From positions 4,600,320-4,664,319 of the forward strand of contig NW_006921538.1 of assembly GCF_000340215.1 (NCBI RefSeq): a stretch of DNA of 64,000 nucleotides. Direction: 5' to 3'. The notes under the pieces are model-generated. The model saw only the letters and a list, made by a program, of their open reading frames with translations. It was not told the origin of the DNA and ran no database searches. Source of the DNA: Pseudocercospora fijiensis CIRAD86. Its lineage: Eukaryota > Ascomycota > Dothideomycetes > Mycosphaerellales > Mycosphaerellaceae. The first letter of the stretch is position 1; every line of letters begins with the position of its first letter. Both the position numbers and the translations under genes were made by a program. Positions 22,915 to 34,800 of this stretch are shown piece after piece.

Positions 22915-24330
22915 GGCGGCTCTCTCCTACTAACGGAACCGAGCTACTATACCTAACGAATCTAAGCTCGTTTTTAGTCTTAATCTATCCTCTTTCGGTA
23001 TAAGACACTCGATAAGTAAATGCTTAGGCCGAGTCTAACTACGAAACCTAAGACTAACTAACAGCTCTATTAACTAATCCTAATCCTCGAACTCCTTCCG
23101 CTTCTTAGTAAAGACCTTAAAGAGCGCTCGAGCTTCTTCGGGTACCTACGGAGTAGTCGAGATAAAGCCGTATCGCTGAAATAGGTAATCCTTCGGAGGC
23201 TTATATAGAGATTTAGAGAATTCTAACGCTAACCTATCCTACTAGTAGCTTAGATTCCGGATATAAGCCCTCTCTGCCTTAGTAAAGATTTTATATAGCA
23301 GTAGCACTCTATCTTCGAGAAACGCTTTCTATTTAACTGTTAGTATCTGCCGGCTACGAACGCCGGCTATATATGCCGAGTATAGAATAATTACCTATAC
23401 CCCTTCCTCCTATAGTAATACTTCTGCCGTCCCTAGATACCTAGCCCCGATCGCATTAATCGTAAGCTACTTTGCCTTTATAGACGCAAAGGCTTCGCTC
23501 TAATACTAATAAAGAAACTTCTACTCTATATCGAGGATATAAAGACGACTAGTCTCGATTCTAATCCTTGCTAGCTTTTCGTAGTAGCTTTAACTATAAT
23601 TTTCTGGATTAATAGGACTTATGCCTTAGCCCTTTACTAGTATCTCGTCTCTTTGACTATACTCGATCTACTCCTAGCGCTTATCGTCTATAGCGTTAGG
23701 CCCTAAGACTATACCTGTTACTAGATCGACGTATAGTATCTCCTCGCTTTTTTCAGTTCCTTTATTCGTAGTATTAAGCTCTATCGCGGCATCCTAAACT
23801 CTAGTATTGTTGTTCTCGGCTATCTAAATATCTCCGTTACTATCGGTCGTATCGATAGAGGTAGCGGCTACAGGTCTGAATGCTATTAGTTAACGTGTTA
23901 AAGAAAAATATGCCGGCTATAGCTACCGGCTACGGCTGCCGGCTATAGCTGCTAGCTACGGCCGCTAGCTAGATTAACTTACGCTACTAGAACTTTACGC
24001 TCGAAAACTAGCTACAATTCTTTCCTCCTCTTAGCCTTCTCTTAGATTATCTTCTTATTCTAACCTTCACTTTTTTCTATAGGCGCTAGCTATCGATAGA
24101 ATGCCTTATTCCGCGCCTTTCTTCTCTTATCCTTAGCTCTTTTATCCTTATCTATCTTGTCCTTTCTCTCGCGGTCTCGTACGGAATTCTTCTTCGTAGA
24201 GTACTCCTTTTTAGTCTTGCGCTTTTTAGTTAGACGCTTAGGTAAAACAAACTCGCGGTCTTTAGTTCTATCTTCTATTTAGCGCGCGGCGCGCTTCTCT
24301 CTTGCTATTATAAGGGAAAGGGGCGGGGGC
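22915..24330 (-). pseudogene. hAT cargo gene 7, unknown with Lys/Arg-rich N-terminus
   Basis: Starting near 24,330 on the minus strand the product begins with a long basic run (LPKRLTKKRKTKKEYSTKKN; RERKDKIDKDKRAKDKRRKA), then, after GCCGGC repeats near 23,910-23,970, a block with LGPNAIDDKR-E-IEYS-RD and ILVKG-GISPINPENYS. After further repeats near 23,350 comes KAFLEDRVLLLYKIFTKAER and PEEARALFKVFTKKRKEFED. The repeats probably sit in introns or separate two genes. A nuclear, nucleic-acid-binding protein is plausible from the basic N-terminus; the family is unknown. Confidence 0.4.
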
Positions 24331-24429
24331 GCAGCGTATAGTAGTTATTATCGGTATAGGTATAGAGGAAGAAGTTGAAAGTATAAGAATATCGCGAAGC
24401 CCTAATTGTTGCCGCCTACGTAACGTTAT

Positions 24430-24780
24430 ATAGGTAAGCTTTCGCAACTACGGCAACTATGCCCTAGCAATAGTAACTACGCCCTAGCAACGGCAACTAC
24501 GCCCTAGCAACGGTAACTACGCCCTAGCAACGGTAATAAAGCGTAGTAAATACAACCTAGTAACTATTATAGCCGGCAATCGTAGCCGGTAGTCGAATAA
24601 GAGTGTCCTTATAGCAAAACTACGCCCTAGTAACGGCAACTACGCCCTAGCAACGGCAACTACGCCCTAGTAACGGCAAAAGAGCGTAGTAAATATAACA
24701 GAGTTACTATTATAGCCGGCAATCGTAGCCGGCAGTCGAATAAGAGTGTCCTTATAGTAAAACTAATATAGTCTCTAGTT
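24430..24780. repeat. 20-bp tandem repeats inside a duplicated block near the hAT right end
   Basis: CAACGGCAACTACGCCCTAG is repeated about five times at 24,431-24,535 and three times at about 24,620-24,680. Each run is followed by a near-identical block of about 85 bp containing GCGTAGTAAATA, a GCCGGCAATCGTAGCCGG pair and AATAAGAGTGTCCTTATAG. The whole unit is therefore duplicated, with different repeat numbers. Confidence 0.75.
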
Positions 24781-24898
24781 CAAACTAGGAATCTATATAG
24801 TTCGAAAAAACTAAACCGGAACTAGGGAGCTAGTTCGCCGCTAAGAAACTAAACTATATACGTTTAGTAGTTCGGAAACCGAACTACTACGGGGTCTA

Positions 24899-24906
24899 CT
24901 ATTCGG
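24899..24906. repeat. Right target-site duplication of the hAT element
   Basis: CTATTCGG, identical to 15,314-15,321. Confidence 0.9.
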
Positions 24907-25339
24907 CTAGTTAGGGACGGCTACTTCTCCTAGTACTACGACTACTACCGCTCTCTTTATAGACAGCGCCGCGTATAAATACTAGAGATAGGCTATAGCT
25001 CCTCGCTGCCTATATTAACTAGCTCGAGATCGACAATATTATTATAGCAGTCGATTAATTCGCTAGAGCTAACGCCGCTAGCTCTACTCTAGGGGATAGT
25101 ACTTCTACGTCGCTCGTTTAATAATCGATCGTATAGGCTATCCCTACCTACGACTAGCCTCGGTTAGCTATTCGGCGGGCTCCTCTACGTCCCCTTCTCC
25201 CTAAAATAGATAGCACTTAACTAGTATACCTATCTAATACTCTCCCTTCGTATATAGGTCCTCTTACCCTATATAGAATAGTTTACTGCCCCGCTCCGAT
25301 AGCTACTAGACCCCCTTCGTCCGCTATAGTACAATCCCT

Positions 25340-25580
25340 ACTAGCGCTAGCTTCTATACTAGCGATACCTCCCACGCTAGCTTCTATACTAGCGATACCT
25401 CCCTAGCTAGCTTCTATACTAGCGATACCTCCCGCGCTAGCTTCTATACTAGCGATACCTCTCTAGCTAGCTTCTATACTAGCGATACCTCCCGCGCTAG
25501 CTTCTATACTAGCGACGCCTTCCTAGCTAGCTTCTATACTAGCGACGCCTTCCCCGCTAGCTTCTATACTAGCGACGCCG
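25340..25580 (+). repeat. 30-bp coding tandem repeat, eight copies
   Basis: GCTAGCTTCTATACTAGCGA followed by TACCTCCCGC is repeated eight times with few changes. Being a multiple of three it keeps the frame of the long unknown gene and would encode ten-residue units. It contains the family A core GCTAGC and is followed directly by a 144-bp (48-codon) duplication at 25,577-25,864. Confidence 0.85.
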
Positions 25581-28500
25581 CCTAAGCCTAACTCCTAAGG
25601 AAGCGTAGCTTATTCTTCCCTATTACTAGCTTCGAAGTCCGCTACTTAACCTACTTCGCCGACTCCTCGAAGAAGTCTCTCCTTCCCTCCTATTCTAGAG
25701 AGCCCCTCGTTACCTACGACGCCGCCTAAGCTAGACTCCTAAGCAAGCGTAGCTTATTCTCCCCTATTACTAGCTTCGAAGTCTACTACTTAACCTACTT
25801 CGCCGACTTCTCGAAGAAGTCTCTCCTTCCCTCCTATTCTAGAGAGCCCCTCGTTACCTACTTTAAGAGACAGGACGAATTAACTACTAGCCTCGGTATA
25901 GCGTAGTCGACCGATCGCAAGCGCGAGTATATCTAAGTCTAATTCTAGAGACAGTATTCCTAGCCCTAGCTTAAGGCGAAGCCTATCCAGATTAAGAGAT
26001 AGTATTACTAGGTCTAATTTAAGAGAGAGCTTATAAAGGCCTCGTCCTAGAGCTTAGCTATCGTAGCTATAACGCGGGCTCCTACTACGTATCTAGCTAA
26101 ATCCTAGAGGGCGCAACCCGCGCCCTACCTTACTAGAACCCCTACTACCGCTACGATCTACGCTACCGCGAGGTTAGTAGGGTCGAGACGATAATAGCGA
26201 CGTTACGCTCGAAAGCTCGCGAGTACCTTCGGTAACTAGTAGTTCAATCTAATCGGATTTAAGTAGTTCTTCGAGTAGCGACGCTAGGGTTAATTCCGAT
26301 AAGGAACTAGATAACCTACCTATTATATCGACCCCTTATAGTCGGATAGTACTTTACTAAGCGCTCGCCGTAGATAGTTGCTCTTATAAGTATTCCTAAG
26401 ACTAGGATACGGACGTAGAAGAAGAGGAGCCGATACCGCCTAAAGTTATACTCGTAGAATTTGTTACTAAGGGCACTACTACTACCTTCGCCTAAAGTTA
26501 ACTTTACTAGCTCCCGGATATACTTGCGTACGTCGTAGAGTATAGCAAGCTCCCGACGTATATATACGAGTAGCTCCGAGGCGTCGACTAGTATAGACTC
26601 CTCGCTAGGTAGGTTAACGGGATACCTTCTATAGTCCTATTACTCGAGAAGTCGTACCTTATATCTACTAATTAGCTATTTTATATTACTCGATACTAGG
26701 ACATTAACGCACTTCTCCTCCCTATAACCTTACTTACGACCTATAGAGCCGGCATTCGGTTGTTCTATACGCCTCGCTTTATAAAGACTATTACTTACGA
26801 GTAGTATATACTAGTAGGCCGCTCTCCGATACGACCCGAACGCTATAAGTATATACGGATCGCGACTAGACTCGATACTTCTAGATTTGATATATATCTC
26901 TTCTTCCCTAACCTTCTACTCCCTAAAGCGAATCGAAATCGGAAGATCGACCGGCAACGTCGCTATTATATAAACAAGCGTAAATAGGCTCACTTTATTA
27001 ATACTATCCTTATTCCTACGCTTCGCGATACTTATCCTTCTCGAGTGCTCGTATATTATCCCCTATCCTTCTAGCAAGTATATAATCGCGTATACGCTCG
27101 ATAGAAATAAGGCGTAGAAGGTAACAATCGCAACGTTAGTAAAATCTCTTACGATATTATAGATCCGCTACCGGCAAATTAAGACCCTATAGTCGACGTA
27201 GCTATACTACGACTGTATTGTTTATAGTAGGGCATCGAACGTTAGTTACGTCGAGACTTAGATATATGTTAGCGGCGTATAGAACTAGTTATTATATAGT
27301 ATAGGACTAAAATCCGTCTAGAGGTATAGACTCCCTTAGAGCTTAAAGAACTCCTCGATTAGTCCCTCGAGCGCTAGTTTAACCCTATATATCGTAATAT
27401 AGACCGCGCTTAGTTCGACCTCGCGTAGGAAGATATCCCTACTAGACTAGTAGTCGAAGACGTAGTAGTATCTCCGCTTATCGCCCTTTACTAGATAGCC
27501 TATAGTATTGCGAAGACTAGCGGCCTTAATATCGAGCATCCTTAAGTATACTAGTAGTTCGGTATATAAGAGGCTTATAGTATCCGAGGCAAACTACTCT
27601 ATAAGTCCGTAGAGCGGCTTAGTAGTATCGGCTTCTTCTAAGGATATAATATATCGAAGGATCTCTTCGCGTCTATTAACCGAACGGTAGAACCTATTTT
27701 TAGTTAGTTAATACTGCCGCTTCTTGCATTCTCCTAGTCTACTATCGACTAGGTAGCTGCCGTTACTTCCCTTATTGCCCGAGATACTACATTTCGCCGA
27801 GCTCGTATCTTAGACGCCTTTAAAGCGGAAATTATATAGGCGTATAATACGCTAGATAGCTACGCCTCGAGCACTGTTCCCTTTAGCGTACGAGGAGAGG
27901 TTCGCACTTACTAGGACCTACTCTATTAGCCTAATCTACCTATAACTCGCCTAAGCCTAACTAAGGGAGTAGACGGGCGTCGCACTTACTAGCCTTTCTT
28001 CGTACTCGAGAGTAAGCACGTCGTCGACTTTATACGTTTGTAGTTAAACCGCTAGCTCTTTGTAATATATATAGTCCTTTCGCAAAGGTCCGTTAACGTA
28101 GGCGTAAATACCGCCTAACTCGATCGTATAACCCGCGCTATTAAGGAAGCCTCTACGTCGGCAATGCTTAATATACTATTCGACTTACTAACTACGACCT
28201 ACAATAGTAGTTCCTTTAGTATAAAGTACAGACTCTCTCGTAATCGTTACGACTAGTTAGGCGCGGGCAATAGAGAGTAGAAAGGAAGTCGTTAGGGTTT
28301 AAATATTATAGTAAGCCTCTATACTACGTACGCCGCCTAGCTCCTAGCCGATCTCTTTAACTAGGTTTAACTACGCTTCTATACTGCCGCGCTCTAGTAG
28401 ACCGCCTATACTACCGACTTCCTCCGTAGCTAGCTCTAGGCTACTAGTTCGGGAAGGCTAGAGCAAGCTTTCTATAACTATATAAAGGAGACGATCGACT

Positions 28501-29558
28501 AATTTGTTACCGCCTACTAAACGTATCGAGTAGCGTATAGGGAGCGTAAGGGTAACGACTTAGAAGAGGATAATAACTCGGATTAGTACCTAGGCATCGT
28601 TAAACGGGCGCTTTAGCGATTAAGCTAGGTATATAGATACCGCTATACTAGCTATATACTCCGTATACTCTTAAAGCCCGATAAGCGCCTAGGGGATTAG
28701 GTATAGTTACGCTGCTTCTTCTTAGAGGAAGTTACCGATAAAGAGAGAGCTAGTCTCTATAGCTTTTCGTACGACCTCGTATATCGGATAACGAGCGGGA
28801 GACCTAATATTGTCGTCGCCCGGGGCGGTAGTAGTAACGCTATAGAAGGCAGCTTTACCTTATTTACCGCTATCTAGCAAACCCGCCTTTAGCTACTCTT
28901 TAACTAGGACGACGGTTTTCGCCGCGATAGCTAGGAACGCTAACTATAGCGTAGGTAGGCGAGGTACTGTTTCGACGTACTCGCCTTACTTAGTCGGAAT
29001 TACCTAGATATTGCGCAATAGTTTAAGTGTAGTATAGGGCGTTATATAATAAATTAGATACGTATCCTCCCTGCTTACGACAAAAGCAAAATCTATTAAG
29101 CCGTTCGATAGAAGAAAATACCTAGTACTACCGCTTAATACTAGGTAAAGTAGGTAGCCGCCGTCCTAGTTAGCGCGAGTAACCTTATCTAGAATAGCAC
29201 TATCCCGCAGCATTAGTCGCTCGTTAGTACCGTAAAAAAGAAGAACTAACTTTATATAATATACCGCTATACTCCTAATCTGCTTCGTAATTAAGGATAG
29301 TAGATAATTAGCGAAGATCTTATTAACTGCTTTATAGCGATGCGACAGATTTAGCGACTAAGAGGGCTAGATAATAGTAACTCTGCGTCTGCCGACGACG
29401 ACGATAACGACGAGTAGATTCTGTCGCGAAATAGTAAGGCAAGGCTAGCCGAACACTAGGTATAGCTACCGCTTAATACGGCTACTAGACAGCGCCGATA
29501 ATAGCAAAAACTTCGGGCGTACGCCTAAAACCGTAGTTATACAATAAGTGTATACTAA

Positions 29559-30000
29559 TAAAGAAACTTTAGGTACGTACCTATTTAATACGTAGAATAG
29601 GTATATACCTAAAGTTCCTTTATTTGCGTATAGTCTCTATAACATTTAATCGTATAGTTGAAGTAGATATAGGCCGGTTAACTAAGTAGATAGCGCTTAA
29701 ATGAGATTGAATAGCGAGCGACTAGCGCACTACTAAATAAACAAATAGCCTATTATATATAATAGCGTATAATCTAGGTTTATTGCTTTGTCGACTTTGC
29801 TAGACTAGCGTCGAGAATAATAGGATTCTATTACACTATTATTGTTCTATATGCTTAGAATAACAAAATTGCTATATAGTACTAACCTCTCTTTATCCGG
29901 AAGCTATACTATACTATTAGAGATAGAGCCTCGTAGTGTAGGTAGAAATCTCGACTTGCAAAGTCGGAAATTAGCATCTCGGAAGAGGCGTTCTCTACTA
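29559..30000. other. Spacer with a family B double palindrome and a tRNA-like remnant
   Basis: At 29,571-29,626 lies AACTTTAGGTACGTACCTAT, a 14-bp spacer, and the inverted arm ATAGGTATATACCTAAAGTT: the full family B design outside an intron. A tRNA-like segment follows at 29,927-29,990. Nothing else was recognised. Confidence 0.6.
29927..29990 (+). tRNA. tRNA-Cys-like remnant (anticodon GCA), truncated
   Basis: An A-box match TAGTGTAGGTAG lies at 29,934-29,945. An anticodon stem TCGAC/GTCGG encloses the seven-base loop TTGCAAA at 29,956-29,962, with T at the position-33 equivalent and anticodon GCA. GCCTC (29,928-29,932) can pair with GAGGC (29,985-29,989) as an acceptor-like stem. The region where the T arm should be is too short and lacks a good GGTTCGA box. 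It is probably a decayed or truncated tRNA, or a SINE head, and not functional. It could also be chance. Confidence 0.3.
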
Positions 30001-30014
30001 CTATATATAGCGAT
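30001..30014. repeat. Left target-site duplication of the LINE
   Basis: CTATATATAGCGAT, identical to 34,913-34,926. Confidence 0.8.
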
Positions 30015-30059
30015 TACCGTAATAGGCGACTAGAACTAGAAAAAAAAATAGTAGCGAAC

Positions 30060-31300
30060 AATCAGAGACGAAGGGAAGACAGTTAAGAAGGAAGGGAGGA
30101 CGAATAGAAAGCACTATATACTAGGGTAGAGGAGGTGCTAAAGGCGGAGGATAGAAGAACCCCTAAGAGAGCATATAGGATAATAATCTCAGAACTCCTT
30201 AGAGGACTGAAAGCAATCCACAACTAGGCAAGCTACGTAATTACAAAGGTAGCTAATACAGTCGTAGTAAAGATTACGAAGAAACAATAGGAGGCAAGCC
30301 TAAACTACCGCACCTAGGTAGCAGTAGCTAGTTAGGAGGCGCTAAAACCCCCGAGGACAGTAGTTAGAGTCTATATTACGGACCTATAGGAGCAAAAGGA
30401 AATCTAAGGACTTATAGGGAAAGAGATTATAGAAAGAATTGCAGTTAAAGAGGTAATTAGGGCTAGGAACGAAGGTAAAGGGGTAATTAAGCTGTTTATA
30501 GCATAAGAGTAGGACAAAAAGAAGCTAGAAACACAAAAAGAATAGACAACCAAGATAGGGAAAACAGCAAAGGTCTCCTAATAACAGTTTATAATTATAG
30601 CCTATAGTATAACAAGAAGCTTTAAGGAAGAACGGGATATTAAGAGCCTATAGAGACAAAACCAAGCTACATACCTAGGCCTAAAGATCACAAAAGTAGC
30701 ATAGATTAAAAGGAAAATCGAAGAGACTAAGAAGCAGTCTTCCCTAATTATCTAGGTAGGGAGTATAGAGCAAGCTAATATAGTGCTAGACTAGGGGTTG
30801 TTCTAGGACTTTAAAAGATTAGAAACAGAGATACATAGAAGCAACTATAGGATAATATAGTGCTTCAAATATTAACACTATAGACACTTAGTAGCTAAGT
30901 GTATAAAGACAACCAACACTTGCTCCTATTATATAGGGGATTACTAGGTCAAAGAATACAAAGCACACAAGGGAGAAGCAAGATATACATACTGCACTAA
31001 AAGACACCCCTCTTAGGCGAAGGAATGCCTAGTAAGAATACAGGCAGCTAGGAAGGCAAAGGAAGCTAGAATCAATATACTAAAAAGATACATAACAAGC
31101 TAGGGCAGCTAGGTGTAGAAGCAACCTAGCTAAGTGCTATAAAAGAGGTCTAGACAAGATAATAGGTTTATATTTAGGGCCTTACTAGTATAAGAGAGTT
31201 ACTAGCAACTAGGGAGACTAAGATACCTTAACATTACAGGAAAGGAAGCAGGGCAGACAAAGCTTAGTTAAATGTTAGTCTAAAGTAAGGGAAGACTAAA
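30060..31300 (+). pseudogene. LINE ORF1, gag-like protein with CCHC zinc knuckles
   Basis: This is a nucleic-acid-binding chaperone of LINE particles. The N-terminal part is helical and charged (VKEVIRARNEGKGVIKLF region near 30,447). The C-terminal part carries CFKY-HYRHLVAKC at about 30,861-30,902, then CSYYIGDY-VKEYKAHKG and a third CTKRHPS-AKEC, i.e. two to three degenerate Cys/His knuckles. In the first knuckle one expected Cys codon now reads Tyr or stop, consistent with TpG-to-TpA. The frame is broken by TAG stops. The start is not preserved. Confidence 0.75.
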
Positions 31301-31339
31301 GGAAAACTTATAGGGAAATAATATAGATAAAACCTAATA

Positions 31340-34300
31340 AACATTGCAACATTACTAAACATTATATAGTACAATATCAATAAGAGTAAAGACAAGGTAT
31401 AGAGGAGCTTCCTTTAGGCACTAAACCTAAAAGAACATTATATTATTGCAATCCAAGAGCCCTAGCTTAACCTACATACAAAGAGACTAGCAACAGTTAA
31501 AGACCTAAGATACTACCTAATTATCTATAACTAGGGAGCCCTAAGGACATACATCTATATTAGTAAGGAGATAGATACAGAAACCTAGTAGGCTATACTA
31601 TAGGAGGATAGGGACCTAACATTAGTTTAAGTAGAGATATCCTAAGGTACACTCTAAGTCTACTATATATACAACCTACTACTAGACTTAAGAAGCAGTA
31701 CCTAACTGAAAACCCTAGAAAGACTACCTAGAGTTATCTAGGGGAACACCTACTAAATCCTACTTAGGGATTTCAACCTCTACTACCCCCTCTAGGGCTT
31801 AGACTTTACCCTAGCTTACTACTTCCTAGCAGGAAGGCTAATTGACATATTAGAGAGGGAAGGAATAGAAATTGTTACCCTAAAGGGACTAATTACTTAG
31901 GAGGTAAGAGGAAGCAGTAGCATACTAGACCTATGCTTTGTATTACATTAGATTAGGAATAGGATTACAAGATATAGGGTCAACTAGGAACTAGAAGAAT
32001 TATTAGACTACTTCCCGGTATAGATTAAGCTAAATGTCTAAGCCAATTAGGAAAGGGAACTAGAGGAGAAGCTTAATTAGAAAGGTACTAAATAGGGTAG
32101 GATTAGGGAGGAACTAGAAAGGGACCTAAAACTAGAGGAACTCTTAATAAAGCACCTACTAAGGCTAGAGGACATTGATAAGGTAGTAGAAGAACTAACA
32201 GGAATCCTAAAACAGGTAGCTAGAAAGCATACCCTAGCAAAGAAACGTTTACTATACTAGCAACTATACTAGACTAGTAAGTATATAAGGAAGGTTAAAG
32301 CAGCAAGGAAGGCTAGGAGGCAGTAGACACAAACCTATACCTAGGAAGCATAGGACAACTATAATAAAGCCTGCTAGGAAAAGAAGATCCAGATTAAGAA
32401 AGACAAGATACAAGAATAGAGATCTACAATAGGAATAATTACAAAGAAACTAGAGGAGATATAGAGGATAGCTAAATAGGCAAGGAGGCCTAAATAGGAA
32501 AAGAATATACTACTACAATTCCTAGACATTATAGACTAATAAGGACAAATGTAGACTATAATAGAAGGGAAAGCAAGAGCCCTAGGCTAACACTTCTTCT
32601 ATAGAAAAGTATAAGCAGACCTATTAGACATAAAGGAGGAAGAATAAGAGACTCTACTACTAGGTACACTAAGAGACACCTAGGTTAAACCCGAAACTAT
32701 TAAAAGGATCCTAAAGAAAATTCTAGGCAACAAGGCACTAGGAGAAGATAAGATCTACAACAAACTCCTAAAAGTATATAGGAAGGGGCTAGCCCTAGTA
32801 CTAGCTAATATCTTTTTACAAAGCCTAGTACTAGGACACTACCTAAGACTATTTAGGAAGTCCCTAACAGTAGTGCTAAGGAAGCCCTAGAAGGAAGACT
32901 ATATATAGCTCAAGGCCTATAGACTAATAGCCCTACTTAATATAATAGGCAAGGTGCTAGAAAAAATTGTCGCTAAAAGGCTAACAACCTTTACCGAGGA
33001 AAGGAACATCCTTCCTAAAGGCTAGATAGGAGGAAGAAAGAAGAGGTTAATACTAACAGCTATAGAACTAATTATAGAACAGATTAAGCATATCTAGCAC
33101 TATAGTTAAAACTAGGTAGCAACCCTCCTCTCCCTTAATATCTTAGGAGCCTTTAATAATGTCTCTTATAAAAGACTCCTATATATACTTAAATAGAAAG
33201 CTATACTAGACTAGATAGTCCAATTTATCCAGTCCTTCCTATAGGAAAGATCGATACAGCTTATTCTAAGCAAATTCAAATTAGACCTAATGCTAACTAA
33301 AAAGGGAATCCCTTAAGGATTAATACTCTCCCTAATCCTCTTCCTTATCTTTATAGCAGACCTACTCCTACTCCTAGAATTAAAAAACACATTAGTATTA
33401 GGGTTTGTAGATAATACAAACATCCTAGCCTAGTCTAAGACAATAGAAACTAACTGTAAGATCCTAGAAGAGAAGCACTAAGAGTATAAAAAATAGGCAA
33501 AGAGGCATAGAGCAAAATTCGCCCTAGAAAAGTACTAGCTTATCTACTTTAGCAAGGCTAAATTAACCTATAATATAAAGCAATCAATCACTATCTAAGG
33601 CTTTGAAACCCAACTATTAGCAGAGCTTAGGGTACTAGGGATCTAGCTAGATCCAAAACTAAATTAGGGACTATAAGTAAAGAAGGCAAAGTAGAGGGCA
33701 GATGCTAACATACAATCCGTTAATAGGCTTATAGCCTCTATATAGGGGGCTATATTCGAGAAAGCCAAAGTTATATACAAAGCAATTGTTAAGCTAGTAA
33801 TGCTATATAGAGCACAGATATAGATAGCCTAGGAGAAAACACTAAAGAGGATTAAGTAACTAGTTAGCAGGTCCCAAACCTAAAGCCTAAAGAAAATCCT
33901 AGGAGCATACAAAACTATACTAACAAGGGTAGTGGAAATAGAATTAGGGATCCCACTAGTCAAACAATACTTCAAGGGGCTAAGACACTAATATACAGCA
34001 AAGACAATAGAATACCTAGCCTAACAGACTATCTAAAAGGCACTAGACAAGATAAAAGCCTAGTATATTAGGACTAGGAGGCGAGACAGACTATAAATAA
34101 CTCCCTAGAAAGTTAAAGACCTAGAGCAATATAGAGTCTTAATAAGAGAAATGCTAGAGAAAGAGCTTTAGGGACTAAATATAAGGCTAAAGGAAGACAA
34201 GCTAAAGGGAGAGAAACAAAGCCTAGTAGAATCAATTACTAGATACCTATAGGAGCAGGAATAGAACAAAACACAAGTTAGACTAGGAACCCTAAAGGCA

Positions 34301-34800
34301 CTAATCAAATTTGGTCAACATAACTACTAGCTCTATAAGGACCTAAATAGGGCCGAGGCAAGCCTAGCTATCTAAATCAGATCTAAACACATTAGACTCA
34401 GATCTTACCTATTTAGAAGAAACGTCCTAGGAATTGAAAGCAGAGCGTGCTAATATAGCTACTAATCTTAGAACCCTAAGTATATACTGCTAGTCTGCCC
34501 TTAATAGTTAGAAGGTAGAAGTAATTAGAGACTAAAAGCAATAGAAAGGGAATACGACAAGCTAATCTAGAGTAAAGAAGACCTAAAGAGGATAGTAAAG
34601 TAGATTATTAAACAGGGATTTGTACAACAATTCGTACTAGTAAGGGAAACTAAGGAGTAGATAAGAAGGAGGGAAGAAGAGGGGGAAAGAAGGGCAGGGC
34701 AGTAGGCAAGGTAGTTAGAGGGTAACAACTATAATACTAGTATACCCTAGAGGAAGGAAAATAAGGAAACGAGGAAGATTAGCACTTGTAAATAGGATAG
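31340..34800 (+). pseudogene. LINE ORF2, endonuclease and reverse transcriptase
   Basis: The endonuclease begins NIATLLNII-YNINKSKDK at 31,340, with the AI-EP motif (IIAI-EP, metal-binding Glu) near 31,441-31,460 and ILDLCFV near 31,921. The reverse transcriptase spans about 32,690-33,560: GNKALGEDKIYNKLLK, LKAYRLIALLNIIGKVLEKI, LSLNILGAFNNVSYKRL, KKGIP-GLILS, and the catalytic box LGFVDNTN. The second Asp of that box is Asn (AAT at 33,413-33,415), a single GATGAT-to-GATAAT change that alone would kill activity. The C-terminus has C-YSY-S-NPKYILLVCP near 34,449-34,500, the Cys/His motif typical of fungal LINEs. Stops are mostly TAG. Confidence 0.85.

Larger units (their letters stand above)
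15322..24898. mobile_element. hAT DNA transposon, 9,577 bp, with cargo genes
   Basis: The ends are inverted copies of TAGACCCCGTAGTAGTTCGG (left from 15,322; right ending 24,898). The outermost base would be C before RIP, giving CAGACCCCG, a typical hAT terminus. The flanks are an exact 8-bp target duplication CTATTCGG (15,314-15,321 and 24,899-24,906), the hAT size. A hAT transposase lies inside on the minus strand. About six other degraded genes on both strands, and many GCCGGC-containing short repeats that I found only within these boundaries, make it much larger than ordinary hAT elements. It is inserted in the reading frame of a long unknown gene. Confidence 0.9.
15027..29558 (+). pseudogene. 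Unknown ~1,650-codon single-exon gene split by the hAT element
   Basis: ATG at 15,027 opens MLPKGQRKLLG followed by a Lys/Arg-rich coiled-coil-like segment (KEEERKKKAE) and a Ser-rich linker. The frame stops at the hAT target duplication (15,314-15,321). Removing the element and one copy of the duplication restores the same frame from 24,899 onward. That frame then stays protein-like, without introns, to about 29,556. The middle holds eight 30-bp coding repeats (25,340-25,580; unit LASILAIPPT-like) and a 144-bp duplication (25,577-25,864). The C-terminal half includes ARGGSSNAIEGSFTLFTAI near 28,818 and an acidic DDDDNDE near the end. AATAAA follows at about 29,557. I do not recognise the family; size and repeat context suggest a mobile-element or subtelomeric gene, but that is inference. 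Confidence 0.6.

Noticed and set aside
15322..24898. Starship-type giant element
   Set aside because: No DUF3435 tyrosine recombinase was seen, and the ends have hAT-type inverted repeats and an 8-bp duplication.
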